Below, one piece after another: positions 22,247 through 33,603 of a DNA stretch of 57,188 bases (position 1 is the stretch's first letter; each line of letters begins with the position of its first letter). Made by a program: the position numbers and the translations under genes. Source of the DNA: Ceratorhiza oryzae-sativae (taxonomy: Eukaryota > Basidiomycota > Agaricomycetes > Cantharellales > Ceratobasidiaceae); assembly GCA_030998015.1 (NCBI GenBank), contig JARWMV010000098.1:1-57188 (forward strand), read 5' to 3'. Below the pieces are notes generated by a model. It saw nothing but the letters and a program-made list of their open reading frames with translations. It was not told the DNA's origin and made no database searches.

Positions 22247-23274
22247 CTACGCCTGCTTGTGCCGAGCCGAGCGACGAGGAGCGGGATTGGCGTCCTACAA
22301 AGCAGACATATTAGCAGAGTGATTTGTAAGTTTCAGTTACTTACCGGTGCCTCGCCTATGTGTGCTGAAACCATGCTCTCGCCAACGGCCTTAGCCTTAG
22401 CCTTGCCCTTTCCCTTGCCAGCAGCCTGAGGCTGTCGCTTTAACCCTCCCTTCTTGCTGGATATTCCACCAGACTCGCCATCCACTTCAACATCGGCGTG
22501 CATCTCTCCCTGGTTCAAGGACGATTCAGGTTCGGATTCGGGCTCATGTTCGTGTTCAGGTTCGGGCGCAGGAACTGGTCGCTTGTTAGGCCCAACCCGC
22601 GTCTTATTCATAGCCGGCTGGGCGGCCTCGAGGGTTGTGGGAGCGTCGCCTGTGGATTCTGTGTTGCTGTCCGCCACCACTGAGCCCGCTTCATGCGCTT
22701 GCGATGCGCCGGCACGGCTACCACAACCACAACCACAACCGTTACTTTGACCAGGGCCACGACCAGTGCCATGTCCATGAGCAGGTTTTGGATTGGGTAC
22801 TGGGAGCGGGTCGGGCTCAGAAGCCGGGTCGTAGTCTGGATTTCGGGTCAGCTTGTCGATCAGATCTCGGTATATTGGCACGATGGATCGAGATTTCTTT
22901 CCCTGTGCCCAGCTAGCAACAATGGCCCGAAGCTTGGCCAGTTCGACAAGCGCAATCCTCAAGCCGCGCCAGACAATGAAGTCTGGACTAGGATCATGGA
23001 TTGAAGCAGATATTGCCATGTCGGCAGCTTTGGAGGGAGTCGTTGAGGATATGGTGTTGGTTGGTTCAGTTGTGGCCGGCTGGGGTTGGGGCTGGGCGGC
23101 AGGTTTAGATGTTAGCTGGCCATTCACCTTGCTCATGTCAAAGTCACCACCATCATCGTCATCTGTATTTAGGATCGTGTTAGTGCATTAATGATAACAC
23201 ATATACAGCATACCTTCTTCAGCAATGCCCATAATGATCGACAACATAGCCATATCTTCTACTGTTGCCTGCAT
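22247..23274 (-). CDS. Gene A: unknown three-exon gene (308 aa)
   Basis: Exons on the minus strand are 23214-23274, 22345-23162 and 22247-22294. Introns of about 50 nt start GTATGC and GTAAGT and end ACAG and TGTAG; the spliced frame is open to TAG at 22247-22249. The protein starts MQATVEDMAMLS, has a short ordered stretch (DFIVWRGLRIALVELAKLRAIV), then a long low-complexity tail: Pro/Glu/His repeats, a GCGCGCG run, Lys/Gly/Ala blocks and a basic end (RRSARHKQA). No family was recognised. A nuclear or DNA-binding role is possible from the basic tail but unproven. It has no stops and normal CpG. The ATG choice rests on the first Met after an upstream AG-rich stretch. Confidence 0.7.
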
Positions 23275-23289
23275 ACTTCACTGTGGGAA

Positions 23290-23562
23290 ATCTAGGGACT
23301 TACCTTGAGTCCCAAAGGCGGAATGGCTTCCTCGGTAGTCCTGACAGGACTTTCGGAGCATCCATTCCAAACGGCAGTCCATCAGAATCCATTTTGGGGA
23401 ATCATGTTCTGGGCCCAACAGGGTTTCGGTCCTGTGGTTGTCCATTTGGATGGATACACCTAAATCCCTGGATCACCTTCAGTCCATAGCCGGGACTTGA
23501 TCAAATCCAGGACTGGATTCAATCCCGGACTGGATTCAATCCGGGACTGGCTATGAGTCCAG
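23290..23562. repeat. AGTCC/GGACT motif cluster upstream of gene A
   Basis: About eleven AGTCC or GGACT pentamers in 270 bases, including a short tandem repeat of a unit like GGACTGGATTCAATCC at about 23510-23550. It lies just upstream of gene A, so it may be its promoter region or a transposon end. Confidence 0.55.
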
Positions 23563-23880
23563 GCCTATTGGGATTCGCAACATGCCAATTAGGATTGTGT
23601 TAATATAGGATAATGATACATGTCTTAAGAACACGTGCGCTAAAAATGCAGTGGATAAATGACTAACAGATACAAAAGAATGGCGCAATCGGTGGGGGGC
23701 GTTATACAAGATGTAAGAACGGAAAAGCGAAGAGCAAAGTTAACAATGATAGTGTGGGAAGTAATTGGCTGCAAGAAAGAAGTTAGTTCAGATTGGGATC
23801 CAGGTTTCCATCTTTGTCGTTAAACACAGTGCAGGCTCCTCGACTACAATTGATGATCGCCCAGCACTATGATCAAGAAA
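23563..23880. other. No gene seen
   Basis: About 320 bases of AT-rich sequence without a supported reading frame or repeat. Confidence 0.5.
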
Positions 23881-23881
23881 C

Positions 23882-24312
23882 CCCCTGAATTCAGGGGTTT
23901 GAGCCGCCTAGCCAAAATGGCAGTTTTTAGGTGAGCTCGGCCACCTAATTTTAGGTGGCTCCATACACCTGACTTACACGAGGTGCCTTAGGAAGGAAGA
24001 GGTGTCGAGTGCACCTTTTACTTTTAGGGGTGTCTCACACCTATTTTCTTACCTGCCGTTTAGGCAGCTGGGGCACCTAGTTTAAGGAGATATAATCACC
24101 TGACACTGTGATAAGTCAGGGAGCTTAACCTAACCTCCCAGGGCGTGAAACGCTTCTATCGCGTGCCCAGAGCACTTCTGCCAAGCGCCTGTCAGATTGC
24201 AGGCACTTCATCAGCGCTTTGGGCGCTTCGGCTTGAACTCCCCGGACGCTCGGTGTAGTCCAGAGCGCCGGAAGCGCTTCACACCAAGTACCTGACGAGC
24301 GTGATCAAAGCG
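23882..24312. repeat. Subterminal-type motif arrays next to the tnp2-like gene
   Basis: A palindrome CCCCTGAATTCAGGGG lies at 23882-23897. It is followed by an array of AGGTG/CACCT in both orientations (about ten copies, 23925-24105) and a separate array of AAGCGC/GCGCTT-like motifs (about eight copies, 24145-24312). Such arrays are typical of CACTA-type transposon ends, and the transposase gene ends at 24407. No terminal inverted repeat partner was found. Confidence 0.5.
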
Positions 24313-24964
24313 CCTCAGAGATTAGGTTATGTTTGGTTATTATCTTATGTTGTAAGTGTTGTAGCAATGAATAAATTTAGATACAAATCGAAATACAATA
24401 TGGATACTATTCAAACTGAGCTTCCCCATCGTCGTCGGTAAACTGTGGGCGCGCACAGTCTCGACTTCGGTCTATTATAGCCCATGTGTTGCCTTCCAAA
24501 TGGATCCTCCCCACTACGGCGATAATCGTGTCGATATGGATGCATATCGGGCTTCGCCGCTCCATGTCAACGATGTTGAATGTTACGACGGGGTTTTCGG
24601 GCATGGCCGCATCCAGCCCGTTGGTTTCGCATGCGCGAACTCGTGCCAGCAAGTAGGGCTTCTTCGTCCCATCGCTGTGCCCATCCAGGTGAGTGTTCTC
24701 GTAAACGTCAAGTAGAATACGTACTGCTCAGTGAAGATGAGATAGAAGATATCCAATAATCGGCCATACTGAGTTTGGACAAATGGGGCGTCATCACCCC
24801 CGTGCCTAGCTCTACGGTCCAATACAAGATCGTACTGGAATAATATGAATCAATAAAGCGCAATGGGAACGTGTATGTCCAAAATACGTACTTTAATGAA
24901 GGAGTTGTCGCGCGCGACGGGATCGTTGTCAATCAACGCGACGGTACGGTACCTATCAGCATCG

Positions 24965-25104
24965 TGTTAAACTCGAGGTAGCGGGCAGGCTACATGGTGG
25001 TTAGGTGAAATCTCTCTCTCTTGTAAAATTTTCTACTGCGATGCCTAAATACACAGATACGAATCACATGACTCAATGCGTGCAGCCACGTGTGACATCC
25101 AACA
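24965..25104 (-). repeat. Copia-like 3' LTR (140 bp)
   Basis: TG...CA ends; differs from the partner at 26319-26458 by about one base seen (AAAATTTT against ACATTTT near the middle), so insertion was recent. Confidence 0.88.
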
Positions 25105-25382
25105 CACCCCCTCAAACGTGGGTGTAAGCAGAAAAGAGAGAACAGAAAGAAAACAGAAGAAAATGTACAGTCTGAGCAAAAATGACGAAATAAAAACGAA
25201 AATAGGAACAATGGGAACTTGGTCAAAAGAACTCAGCATAGGAAAGGCTACTCGCCTCATGGGCGCCACTCCTTCGCTCCACTGGATCTGCGCTCCGCTA
25301 CATCGTTCAGGGACCGGAACACCCATGGCTCAGCGGCGCTTACAGGGATCAAATCTACGGTTTAACGAATCTAAGCGGTCTT

Positions 25383-26003
25383 GTGTCTGTCGTTCATGGA
25401 CATCGAAGGGTTATCCTTCTGTTCTTGACCCTCGCCTTGGCGTTCGCTCGTCAAGTTCGTCCAAAAAGCTCAGAGATGAGCATCGAATGCGCTGCATTGA
25501 CCTCGCGCTTCGAGAGTATACCGACTCAGTCCGTCGGTTCGATGACCAATACGTTTGGCCTCGCCAGGCTTCGAATCGGCGTCTTCGGATTGTCTGCATA
25601 TATCGCCGTCTTGCGCCCTAGGCAACCCTCGGTAGGTCTGACCGCCCGTCGCCTGTTTGTGCGCCAAAATCCGAGCATAAAGGCTCGGCCTACAAGTCGC
25701 GCCCGTGCGTCGTCGATAGCCCAATCGACATGTAGCACCCCCGCGCTCGCCAATGCATGCCCTCTCACGCCCGCCTCGAGTGGAGTCCGCACGCTCGCCC
25801 TATCACGGCTCGTCCTGCCTCAGTTGTCCGTCCCTGTGAGCAACCCCTGCTCCAGCCTCGGATCATCGGGTCTTCTGGATAGTCACGTGACTTCACCGGC
25901 GAAAAATTTCAGCAACTTCTGCCATCCCCCCGCCTTGAGCATTCATCCAGCCTTTTACCCCAGCGTAGCACTGATGCGCCTGGGTGGTCTGGTACTCCGT
26001 TAG
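25383..26003 (+). other. Open frame of 206 codons inside the copia-like element
   Basis: An open frame opposite to the element's orientation, rich in Arg, Ser and Pro. No domain was recognised. GC-rich sequence opens long frames by chance, so coding status is doubtful. Confidence 0.2.
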
Positions 26004-26300
26004 CTTCGGGTAGGTTCGCAGTTTGCTGACCTTGCTCTTTCGAGCCTTTGGAGAGAGCGCCATGCATTGCGCCACGGCTTTGACCGTTCGCCTTCGCCAC
26101 TGCTCTGCCCCTCGGTCCTCCTCGTCTGTCTCCACTACTGCTCCCGAACAGATGCCTGTCTATGCCAAGTGCCACATATGGCAAAATGTCGCTCCGCATA
26201 CAGATACAGATGTTGTCAACTAGAGTGCATACAATGACAGAAAAGAATGGTCGGGTCTTCGAGTGAGATAAGAGTGAGGAATAAGCGCAAGTAGAACAGG

Positions 26301-26318
26301 CTGTCGGGGCTCATAACC
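26301..26318 (-). promoter_or_regulatory. Half-tRNA-iMet primer binding site
   Basis: GGTTATGAGCCCCGACAG on the minus strand, directly after the 5' LTR. It is complementary to the anticodon arm type sequence GGGGCTCATAACC of initiator tRNA-Met, as in copia-type elements primed by a cleaved tRNA. Confidence 0.7.
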
Positions 26319-26458
26319 TGTTAAACTCGAGGTAGCGGGCAGGCTACATGGTGGTTAGGTGAAATCTCTCTCTCTTGTAACATTTTCTACTGCGATGCCT
26401 AAATACACAGATACGAATCACATGACTCAATGCGTGCAGCCACGTGTGACATCCAACA
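26319..26458 (-). repeat. Copia-like 5' LTR (140 bp)
   Basis: Partner of 24965-25104, same ends, next to the primer site and the right CATCG duplication. Confidence 0.88.
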
Positions 26459-28263
26459 CATCGTTAGTCATGCGAAATCGACCGTAGCGAACGACCGAGA
26501 GGGGGTCGATTCGGGCTTGAAGCTGAGCTGCGCTGGCTTCTCTGTTGGGAACCCCGAAGTAGTGTGTGAAGTTGTTGTATATTTGTTGCGTGAGTGGAAA
26601 TGGTCGGGTGACTGGCGTTCCGAGCACGATATCGGGGTCTAGTGGGACATGGTAAGCATGTATGAGCAGAATAAGCTTAGGGAACACTTACATTCCAGGC
26701 ACGTCCACTTGTGCATAGACACCTCCATGCCGTTTTCGTACCGATACTTGATTACCGGTTTCGATAGAAATGGCAAGTCGTATATGCGCGTGCCGTTGAA
26801 CGTAGTTATCTTGCTGTTCGTATGGCCGAACGCGGTTTTTGACAGACCGTAGCAGATATCCTCAAAATCGCTCCATGACAAACGCCCAGGTCGACCAGAG
26901 CAGGCCAGTTTGTCGCATGTAATGCCCCAAATGGAGGAGGGCGTGAATGGTGTTTGGACAAGCCGGCAGTCGATCCTTCTCATATTGGTAGTAGTATCTA
27001 GCAGCAAGTTAGTGTAGATAAATTTGGTAACATAAATGGACTTACTCTTCGTACTCCGTCACCCATCAGGCAGTCATGGTTTCAATTTCGTCTATATCCG
27101 CGTGCGGAATCCGGAACTTCAAACATCCCAAGATAATCTTGTGCATGAGTAGAAAGTGGCTATGTAAATAATCAGCATGCAAGCCTTGGGATGATTTATT
27201 TGGTACATACCTATAATATGGCTCTGGAAGTCGATTAAAGAGGAGGATGTGAGCAACGTGTTGGAACGAGAATGAAAACACCTCGGCCTTGAAGAGCTTC
27301 CAGTCTTGTTGAATATTCGGAAGTGTCCCGACAAAAGCTGAGGGTATTGTGCGTGTCGCTTTCGCAGTAAGCTTGCCAATTATTTCCCATTCTCGTGGTG
27401 GTAGCTCGTAGTGTCCAGTACCCTGCCCAAGCTGCTTAAACTAGCCAGTCCAGTGCTTAATCATGTTGTGGACAAGGTTCTCAAAGATCAAATGCATAAA
27501 ATCAAAGGGAAAACTCGACGACAAATCAATAGACTTCAGATGTGCAAAGATAGACCACCCAATAATACCAAAACACTTAGAGTATTCATCCTGAGTAATA
27601 CCCTCATCTGCAATGTCCAGGTTGTCCAAGTAGTTGAGATGGTCCAAGGTTTGTGCATGTGTTTGCAGTGGCAGCAGCTTGATTGGGAAGGCATCCTTGG
27701 TAATTGGGTCAGTCAATGGCATATAGTATATGGTTCCATAAAGTATACCTTGCATGTAACATGCATGGCATGGTGTCAGTGCATTGTGAGCCTTGGTCAT
27801 AAGGAGCTTAGCAAAAGCTGGTATATCTCCAATGCCAATGATAATGAACACACATAATAGGAAAACATAAGACTCACCCTTGGGGTTGAGACCACCCATT
27901 TGAATACCCTCCTTGAGCACTAAGAGTTTGTCCAGTAGTGGCACAAGAAATGAGTTGATGTCTTTACACTGAGTGGGCCCAGGAATAACCCCAACACAGA
28001 TTACATTTTCAATGCTTGTGCAAATTGAAGGGTGGAGGTTGTAGTTGAGCAGCACAATGGGCCAGGTGGTCACATGACCTTGATGAATGTGCTTGAAGAG
28101 TGTGAAGCCATCTGTTGCCAGGCCAAGTGCAATATCTTTGGGATTGTTGAAAAAATGATAGTTGCTATCTGGGCAGAGATGAGTCTTGTGTAGCTGAGCC
28201 ACTACAGTAGATTCTGGGACTGTTCATGCATCTAAGATGCCTGCCACAGCTGTTCATGCATGA

Positions 28264-28639
28264 TGTTGGCAACAACAAGTCAGGCGACAAGGAAAATAGT
28301 AAGAAAAGAAAAGAACTTGTATTTGATGAGAGGTCAAGTTCTTGAGGAGTCCTCTGCAAACTTGACCTGGTTTATATACATAGTACAAGCCACATCATAA
28401 CAAACAAGTCTGTACAGTGAGTCACAACTGATAAGAGATAGAAGCAGTAGAAGCAACTGCAGAGCTGCAGAATTTCACACTGGAGTTGAAATACATCTTG
28501 GTTATCAGTCTGGAACATCCCCTGAATCACATGACACAGATATACCATAAAAGGCAGGTATGTTTTGAAGATGGTCTCATAAAATGTAATAAATTGAGAA
28601 AATATTGTAGAGTGGATATATGCATGTCAGTTCGTGACA
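28264..28639 (-). repeat. Gypsy-2 3' LTR
   Basis: Minus-strand start TGTCACGAACTGACA, end GTTGCCAACA; follows the polypurine tract and abuts CATGA. Confidence 0.92.
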
Positions 28640-28649
28640 CTTCCCCCCT

Positions 28650-31600
28650 TCAAGGCACAGGGGTCCTGGGGTGCCTTTGGATGTGACTTGACATAGTCAG
28701 TGATGAGTTCTGGTGCATTCACCAGGTCATTGTAAGTTAACCATTGTCACTTGTCATAGCCAAGCCATTTGACATAGTATTCGAAGACATTAGACCTTTT
28801 GTTGTATCATGACTTTATGATCTGTTCCACTTCAAATTCTTCTTCTCCTTCTGGAGTTACCACAGGTGGAGGTGGGGGAGCTTGACGTCCATAGGGATTG
28901 TCTTTATGTTTGGTCAGGAGCAAGACATGAAATACTGGGTGTATTTTCATGGTTACTGGCAAGTCCAGTTTGAAGGTGTGAGTGCCATGTTGTGCTACCA
29001 CCTTGAATGGTCCAACTCTCTTGTGAGCCAATTTCCTGGAGGCCTGTTGTGTGTGTATGTTCTTGGTGTCGAGCCAGACTTTGTCTCCCACCTTGATGGC
29101 TTCTGGGGTCCAATGCTTCTGATCATAGTATTCTTTGGTCCTCTGGTTTGCTAATTCCAGAGCAGCCTTGAGTTCATCATGGCCCTTTTGAAGCCATTCT
29201 GCATGATTGTCTGCTAAGGGAAATTCTTGTTCCTCCTTGTCCCCAACTGCCAGTCTTGGATGGAAACTGTAGTTTGCAAAGAACAGTGATTTGCCAGTTG
29301 AGGCATTGACACCATTGTTGTAGGCAAATTCAGCCAGAGGTAAGAGTGAGACCCAGTTGTCCTGCCGATCTGATACATAGTAGAGAAGCTGTGCCAGAAT
29401 TTTGCAGGACTCCGGCACCTGCAGCAGGACTCCTGTGCTTTTTGGCCATTCTGGCACTGGCACTGGCACTGGCTCACCAGTTGCCGGAGTCTGTGCCAGA
29501 ATTCTGGCAGGTGCAGGAGCATGCCAGAATCCCAGGACTCCTGCAACTGGCTATGGTCAGAACTCACCACATCAAGTTGTGTAATAGCTCATTAGATGTG
29601 CAGAAGAGAGAGCATTCCAATGATATAGAGCACGTTTCATACGAAATTCATTCTGGCAAATTTTATGCAGTTCTTTTGTTTGGGTCTTTGTGGCCAACAT
29701 TTCCAGGGCCATAAACCTCACCACAATCTTTCGCAAAGTATCTCATTAAATGCGCAAAAATCAGGAGATCACAGATATGTCATTTGCTCCGCGCAAAAAA
29801 TTCGTTAACGCATAGTTCGCTCCAAATTGATGCTCAGGAAATATTCTGGGAAATGCGCACATGCTATTTCACAACAAAGAAAGCTGTTTGAAGCTTATCC
29901 GACCAGCTAGCCTTTCTCCTGAGCTTGAAAAACCCCTACTGACATTATATCTAGTAAATACATTGACTGGATAACTATGAACCGGGGTGTGTGCAGGCAA
30001 CCTCACTGTCAACCCAGCAGAATCACTGCACATGGTCGGAAATTTATGTTATAAGCTTGTTCCAGATGTTTCAGGTACCTGAGATAGGGCAATAAGCATC
30101 CCTGAATCTGTCTATGATACTAAGAAAGCCAGAATAGCACTGTGTGGGTGTCCATGGCGCATTTCAGGGGGTTTTCAGCATCAGGGGCGCTGTTCCCCCA
30201 GTTTCACAGCTAAACACCTTCAATCAGGCTGGTTTTTGGTATATAGAGTCCTTATGATAATGCGCATCGACTCCGCGCAAGGGAGCAAGGTTTGCACGGC
30301 TGGTTTCACTAGCGCTTGTGGCGCTGTTCAGGGGTTTCCCCCTTTATATCGCTGATAACTTTTGATAAAAGCGTTCGTTTATTATGAAAATATGTGCATT
30401 CGATTCCTCTCAGTCAGACGAGTCGATTGGTATGTATATCGCCCCAATTAGAGCTCAGGATAGCGAGCTTGAACATCTGCGCATCCCCCTGAATATTTTT
30501 CTTAGACGATTCTGCGCCGATACTGCTCATTTCTTAACCGTTTGTAATCAAGTAAAGTACAATTTGATCCGCTGAATTTTGCGCATTTTATGAGTGCTTA
30601 ATATATGCAATCCGTGGTGGTCATGTACAGGTGACAATGTGCCAGTATTCAGGTATGCAGGTATGCAGGTATGCCAGTACTGCAGGACTCCGCCTAGGAC
30701 TCCAGCACCCTTGAGGCTATTCTGGCACCTGCACTGGCAACTGGCACGCCGGAATTCGCTGGAATTTTAGCCAGAATTCTGGCAAGTTCTGGCTGCAGGA
30801 GCCTGGCACAGCACCTCTATTACATAGTGTCTCAGGTACCCTTCTACTACTTGGTTAGCCCTTTCAGACTGGCCATCTGTTTGGGGGTGGTATGCTGTGG
30901 AGTAGGATGGTTTTATATCCAGCCATTTGTACAGGTGCCTTAAGAATTTGGATGCAAAGTTGGGACCACAGTCTGAGATGGTTTTTCATGGTAACCCATG
31001 GAGTTTCCATACATAGGTTAGGAACAAGTTTGCACAATCCATGGCACTGGCCTCTGACTGACATGGAATAAAGTGGACCATTTTTGTCAGGTGGTCCACA
31101 ACTGTAAATATAGCATTGAACCCTTCTGAAAGGGGTAGCCCAGTGATCAGATCATAGGTAATTTCCTCCCAAGGTTTTTCTGGTGCTGGTATTGGGTTTA
31201 GAAGCCCTGGGGGAACCTGGTTGGTGTGCTTGTTCCTAATACAGGATTCGCAATGTGTGACATATTCATTGACTGATTTTTTCATTGATGACCATGTATA
31301 TTTGTGGTTTAAAAATTCATATGTTCTGAACTGTCCTGGGTGTCCTGCAGCTGGGTTGTCATGATGGCTTTCAATGATCAACTTGTGAAGTTCTTTGTTA
31401 TTTGGGACATAGATTTGGCCCTTGTATCATAAAAGTCCTTTGTCCCATTCCCAGTTTTTGACTTTTTCATTGTCATCTAGGGCTTTTAGCACTTTTGACA
31501 GGTGCTCGTCCCCTGGGATAGCGTCCCTAATGAGTTGTTCCAGGTCATGGTCCAGCATGATTGCTTGTAACCACAGAGATTTTAATTCCAAAAATTGGTT

Positions 31601-33603
31601 TTGTGCAAGCAGAGCTTGGCTCTCACCCCCCTCTTTAGGGATGTGCCTTGACAGCCTAGAGAGTATGTCTGCCCAGCCATTCTTTGCCCCTTCAATGTAT
31701 AGAATCTTGAATTCGAACCTGGACAGGAACTCGTGCCATCGTGTAACTCAGCCATTCAGTGGCTGGTTTGTCTTCCAATACTCCAGATTCTTGTGGTCAC
31801 AAACAATGTTTACTGGGTGTTCAGCCCCTTCTAGTAAGTGACGCCAGTGTTTGAGGGCTTTTATAATTGCCAGCATTTCCTTGTTGTAAATATCATAGTT
31901 TCTTTCTGCTGGAACCATTGCTTTGGAATAGTAGGAGATTGGGTGAAGCATTCCATCTTCTCCATATTGCAATAATACAGCACCTGTGGCATAGCCTGAG
32001 GCATCTGTTTCCAAAATAAATGGTTTGCTGGGTTCTGGCTGAATTAGGAGGGGGGCTTCTTTAAATTTCTGCTTCAGCAGGTTCCATGCCCAATCCCTTT
32101 CTTCTGTCCATTCCCACTTTGCATCCTTCTTGATGAGTTCGTAAAGACATTTTGTGATTTTTGAGAAGTCTTTTATGAAGTGCCTTAACCAGTTTGCAAA
32201 CCCCAACCCTTCCAGGACTTTGGTTGGGTTTGTAGGGGTTGGCCATTCAACAGCCTTTTCGACCTTGGCTGGGTCTACTTTAATTCCCTGGGGAGTCACT
32301 ACTATTCCCAGGTATTCCACTTCAGTGACATCAAAAACACATTTCTCCAGGGCGCAGTATAGGCCAGCCTTTTGGAGCTGACGCAAGACTTCTCTGACAT
32401 GTTCATCGTGTTTCTCTTGGTTTTTTGAGAATACTAATATGTTGTCCATGTAAATTACAACGTAAATGCCTTCAATGTCCTGGAATTCTTCTTGGATCAT
32501 GGCCATGAAGGATCCCAGTGCATTCTTTTGGCCGAATTGCATGACTAAGGGCTCATACAGCCTGTATTTGGTCTTAAAAGCGGCCTTCCATTCATCTCCT
32601 TCCTGAATTCATATGACGTTGAAACCCCACTTTAGGCCAAACTTGGTCAATATCTTTGCCCCACGCAAAGTTTCCACAATATCATTGATGCGTGGGAGTG
32701 GGTACACATTGGAGACAGTCATTTCATTTAGCCGCCAGTAGTCGATGCACATGCGCAACTTCCCATTCTTCTTTTTAACAAATATGACTGGGGATGCCAT
32801 TGGTGACCTTGAAGGTCTAATATGCCCTGCCTTCAATTGGCAGTCTAAGGTTTTGCGCAATTCTGCATCTTCTTTGACACCCACACTGTATATGGGGCCA
32901 TGCCTTGGTTTCACATCCGGTTTCAGATCTATCACCATATCCCACTTCCTATGGGGTGGTAGTGGTTGGACATCATCTTCTTCAGCAAATATTTTCTTGA
33001 ACTCCCTGTACTTTACTGGAAGCAAGTCTAAAGAGCCCAACTGGAGCTCCTTGGGTTCATTCGCTCACACATGTAAGGGTTTTGTAATGCAATGCTTCAG
33101 GCATATTGGTGAGTTGAACTTCATGTCCTTTCCATCCCAGTCAATGTCCAGATTATGGAATTTGAGCATGACATGCCCAGGATTAAATCATTTTTGCCAA
33201 CATTCACAATGTAAGCACTGAGAATCTCTCAGTGCTCTTGAATGCACAACTCAAAGGTGCAATAATGGGTCACAGACCCAGAGTCTATCTCCCTTCCATT
33301 GATTACTCATAATCTCTTTGGTGTTTTTAGGGCAGTGGTAGGGATATGATATTGTTTAACCAGATCTTCATGGATAAATACTGATGTGGCCCCTGAATCA
33401 ATCATGGCCCATCTGTTGAATTTTTTCATATTATATGCAGACTTGTGTTCAGGGGTTGTGTGCAGTGGGAATGCATGAAAGAAAAACTGAAGTTGTGATT
33501 GGTTTCCTAACAACATACATTCCATTCCCATATTTTTATTTTCATTCTGCACACTTTGTAACATAGTGCCCAAGACTGCCCCCCTGGCACGGTTTGAGCT
33601 CAT
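28650..33603 (-). pseudogene. Gypsy-2 pol
   Basis: Starts at ATG 33601-33603, overlapping the Gag stop as ATGA. Protease carries MIDSGATSVFIH (near 33400), RT carries the expected IDY-WRLN and YMDN (Asn for the second catalytic Asp) near 32450-32740, RNase H follows (ETDASGYATGAVLL near 32000), then integrase (30986-31381 and, after the hAT-type insertion, 28807-29370) and a chromodomain. TGA stops lie at about 33307, 32606, 31748, 31427, 30986 and 28806; the stops compared with gypsy-1 replace CGA. An extra base near the end shifts the final stop. Non-functional. Confidence 0.88.
29381..30819. mobile_element. 1.44-kb hAT-type non-autonomous element, copy 1
   Basis: Starts TAGAGAAGCTGTGCCAG and ends CTGGCACAGCACCTCTA, inverse of TAGAGGTGCTGTGCCAG. 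Flanks ATACATAG (29373-29380) and TTACATAG (30820-30827) form an 8-bp duplication with one mismatch; taking it out rejoins the gypsy-2 integrase frame. Both ends carry many TGCCAG/CTGGCA and GGACTCC motifs. The interior shows no transposase. A nearly identical copy lies at 55170-56610. Confidence 0.92.

Larger units (their letters stand above)
24965..26458 (-). mobile_element. Non-autonomous copia-like LTR element (1494 bp)
   Basis: Two near-identical 140-bp direct repeats bound it and CATCG flanks it on both sides (24960-24964 and 26459-26463). On the minus strand the LTR starts TGTTGGATGTC and ends TTTAACA. Next to the 5' LTR the sequence GGTTATGAGCCCCGAC fits the anticodon stem-loop of initiator tRNA-Met, the half-tRNA priming site of copia elements. 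A G-run before the other LTR serves as polypurine tract. The 1.2-kb interior is CpG-rich with no recognisable pol, so it depends on another element. Confidence 0.85.
24407..28258 (-). pseudogene. tnp2/CACTA-like (Plavaka-type) transposase gene
   Basis: The core at 27441-28202 matches the tnp2 family (DIALGLATDGFTLFKH; VICVGVIPGPTQCKDINSF; ALTPCHACYMQG). Later exon pieces are 27211-27440, 27046-27159, 26692-26997, 26464-26638 joined to 24891-24964, 24725-24834 and 24407-24674. The end carries a conserved tail (VVGRIHLEGNTWAIIDRS) known from Agaricomycete CACTA-like transposases. Stops at 27441 (TAG), about 27077 and within 26692-26997, and one non-matching splice phase, show it is broken. It is interrupted by the copia-like element at 24965-26458; gypsy-2 is inserted in its 5' region at 28264. 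CpG is absent at 27441-28258 but common in the rest. Confidence 0.8.

Noticed and set aside
22454..22916. Plus-strand frames over gene A
   Set aside because: They are shadows of the low-complexity gene A exon; splice sites support the minus strand only.
21543..23274. Genes A and B as one gene
   Set aside because: Joining exon 2 of gene A to the gene B acceptor at 21780 gives a wrong phase and a stop, and gene A has its own final exon.
23882..24312. CRISPR array
   Set aside because: Motifs are 5-6 bp, in both orientations and irregularly spaced; this is eukaryotic transposon-end sequence.
25526..25792. Copia RT fragment on the minus strand of the copia-like element
   Set aside because: A short stretch (DDARARLVGRAF) slightly resembles the start of copia RT, but nothing after it fits.
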